A model generated the notes under the pieces. That model was not told the DNA's origin, made no database searches, and saw nothing but the letters and a program-made list of their open reading frames with translations. Shown here piece after piece: positions 61,701 to 64,000 of a DNA stretch of 64,000 bases. A program made the translations under genes and the position numbers. The stretch's first letter is position 1; the number at the start of each line of letters is the position of its first letter. The DNA is from Mastigias papua (taxonomy: Eukaryota; Cnidaria; Scyphozoa; Rhizostomeae; Mastigiidae), in the NCBI GenBank assembly GCA_964019165.1, contig OZ025279.1:2811456-2875455 (forward strand), written 5' to 3'.

Positions 61701-64000
61701 CAAAACATTAACAGCATACGTTATCAGGTCACTGGTGGATCCCAAGTTGACCTTGTGGCTTAAAACTGCTATTTAGCGTGAATAACATTTAAGACTAAGT
61801 GAAATTTGTATGAATAGTGGTCCATCATTACAAACCAGGGAAAGGTGCTAACACCTCAAGCTAAGAAGACCTAATAGGCTTTTATATCACTTTCAACACA
61901 CATGTGATTCCAACAAGAAGGCTTCAGGCATTTATTGCCTGTGAGTGCTAAGTAAATTTATTATTTTTCCAACGAATGTAATTTTTGCTTACTTGTTGCT
62001 TAAATTTTATGGCACATTTAGTATGAACGTTCGCATGTTCTAAGTTCTACGGAAAAGAGGCTGCTGTACATGGTTTATGGCAGCGCAAGCAGTGCACAGA
62101 GAATAAATGAACGCCCCGTAATGTAAATTCAAATTCTCCATTCTCTCTGATGCCAAGATTCATAAATACTTACGAAAAACCTACAGCAATTAGAGACCAA
62201 AATATCAGTATGTGCAAGAGACAGTATTGTTTAGGAGGAAGAGAAACGAACCCCTACAATAACAATGCAGTTTACTCTGGACGAAAATTTGCCAATTATG
62301 ACTGTTGTAAACTCGGGGCATTTTCATCGCTTTAACAACAGGGCAACGATCCCTGTATTACACCGGGTTACCGGCAAGGAGGGTAAATCTGAGAGCTATT
62401 CATCTACCGGACCTCCGAGAAGGATACCACAGAGTGAGAGACAATGTCAGGATCAAAATAATAAAAGAGGTGACCCAAGCACCCGGCATATATTTCCCTG
62501 TTTTAGGCCCCTTCTGTGAAGTTCTCCTATGTAGTCGGAACTGCTTAAAAGCTATCATGAGTAAACTTTAGGTCATACAATGCAATCAATATGGCTGAGA
62601 TGGTAGCATGTACTTTGCGGTAGAAATTCAAGGAAAACAACACGATTCAATAATCTGATAAAAGTTCTAATGGTGCCACGTGTAAATGCATAATTTATAA
62701 CAAAATGGATTTCTGTCAAGTATTGATACTGAGTCTGGTTCAATCAAAGATGAATGAACGACAAGCAAAAATTTTCTATTTAAATGTCACTGATTTGCTG
62801 TGAATGTAGCAGGTAACTCATAATTCTTCAAACTATATTTGCTGCAGGTGCGATTCATAGAGATGTTCTGAAATAAAGCATTTTAATTCGCAAACAAACG
62901 AAACATATTTATTTCTAAGTGCTTTTAAATATTATTCATTTTGCCAGAGATTTTTTAATGGAGTTTTGCTCAAGAGAGGACTGGTGGGTACTATTCTTAT
63001 CGTATTATTGTATTAAGGTTACTTCTAATATTAAAGTTATTTAAAAAAAAACTAGCTCAGAGAGAGCCGGACAGTTTGATGGGACAACTTAAAGTGGTGT
63101 GGTAGTGAATTCGTTTGAAGTGATTTAACTCAGGATAGCGAATATTGCTTTTGTCATGGAGATATCAACGTTATGGCTCTACAGTGAATAGAACACCCAG
63201 TAATCCGTCTTGAATATACCAATATTATAATACATTGCTATGCTCAAGCATCATTCACATTTGTGTCTTTAGTATTGATGCTTTGGTAGACTTGCAGTTC
63301 ATTCCATAAGTTGTTTACGCTCTTTTGAATCAAACATGACTTGGTATTGTGTAAAATCATAGATTTAGGAATATGGGGAATATGAGAGGTAATAAAACGT
63401 TATAAGCCCATGTAGCTTAAAAAATACCGAAAATACAAAATATATAAAATACGTAAAAGCCTGCAAAATCTAGATCACAGATTGGTGCTCTATTTGTTCT
63501 TAGGTCAAAAAATCTCAGCTTAAAAACTGTTTTGCAATGAAAATGGACTATTGCAAAATTTATGTTCTAAGGAATTCCTTCATTTTCTGGACAGATTGCT
63601 TAGACGTAGACATTGTTTTTTAAAAGAAACAAGTTTTAAAGAAACATGAGGCTCAAGTCAGGCGTGCATTAAGAAGCACTTAAGAAACACAGGCACGCTG
63701 AGTTTAAAATGCAAAGTTGAAAAATCTGGTTCTGCGAGAAAATTTTTTATTATACTGGAAACAAAATCCTCCCACATCCGTAGTGAAATGTTTTTCACTA
63801 CATATTATATTTCTCGTCTCACAGTTACCTTGTTGCTACAGGAAATTTCAAGAATTTTAAGAAACACTTAAGAAACATTTAAGTTTGGATTTGACAAAAT
63901 ATTAGGAAACGTCCAGGCTGAAATGAGAAAGTTGTTTCTTATAAAAGAACGTACTGGACTATAGGACTTTAAACAAAAGCAGATACTCTGTCCAAATCTA
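61701..64000. other. Gene-free 3' flank
   Basis: No frame with a recognisable domain (62150-62335 and 62265-62519 overlap without any). Near the end the motif AAGAAACACTTAAGAAACA recurs (about 63675 and 63860), perhaps part of a dispersed repeat. Nothing else seen. Confidence 0.6.

Overview
The window is nuclear DNA of an animal (metazoan). Genes are split by GT-AG introns, long gene-poor stretches are filled with (AT)n, (CA)n, (GTAT)n and (ATC)n arrays, and there are many decayed non-LTR retrotransposon and MITE copies. Two of the genes (RSPH1-like and CCDC17-like) belong to families found in organisms with motile cilia. AT-richness, intron size and repeat content would fit a cnidarian or another marine invertebrate, but no species or phylum can be fixed from the sequence alone. 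I saw no prokaryotic operon, CRISPR array, rRNA gene or convincing tRNA.

Layout. 1-5992: no credible gene, two (AT)n regions. 5993-8432 (minus) and 10336-12919 (plus): two head-to-head MORN-repeat genes, both radial-spoke-head RSPH1 homologues with the same intron position and phase, so an inverted duplication. Copy A has a long C-terminal tail containing a 39-bp coding minisatellite and an acidic end; copy B is short. 15400-54000 (minus): one gene of about 38.6 kb, rebuilt exon by exon from splice sites and reading phase. It encodes a protein of about 700 residues with an N-terminal C2HC finger, coiled coils and a conserved C-terminal beta-rich region, best matching CCDC17. 58564-59502 (minus): intact, intronless POLR3F (RNA polymerase III subunit RPC6/RPC39). 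59503-64000: no gene, but a tandemly duplicated element with long (ATC)n tails and a reverse-transcriptase remnant.

The CCDC17 introns and the flanks hold a collection of mobile elements with readable termini: a hAT MITE with a perfect 8-bp target duplication (39391-39687) and a related one (51854-52079), a second hAT-like family (25693-25824, 37150-37337), a Harbinger-like MITE flanked by TAA (44033-44358), a pogo/Tigger derivative still carrying a CENP-B-like N-terminal fragment (18544-19036), a TA-flanked MITE (54483-54939), a solo LTR flanked by GAGCC (44920-45196), two copies of a palindromic MITE, and five LINE remnants.

The most unusual signal is a set of short modules, mostly abutting (AT)n arrays, that carry hammerhead-ribozyme-like cores (CTGANGA, stem, GAAAC). 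Two of them are homologous near-palindromes (23941-24020 and 42107-42190). Another sits at the centre of a 420-bp inverted-repeat element (50970-51389). RSPH1 and CCDC17 homologues are both linked to cilia by family knowledge; nothing in the sequence shows that they are co-regulated.
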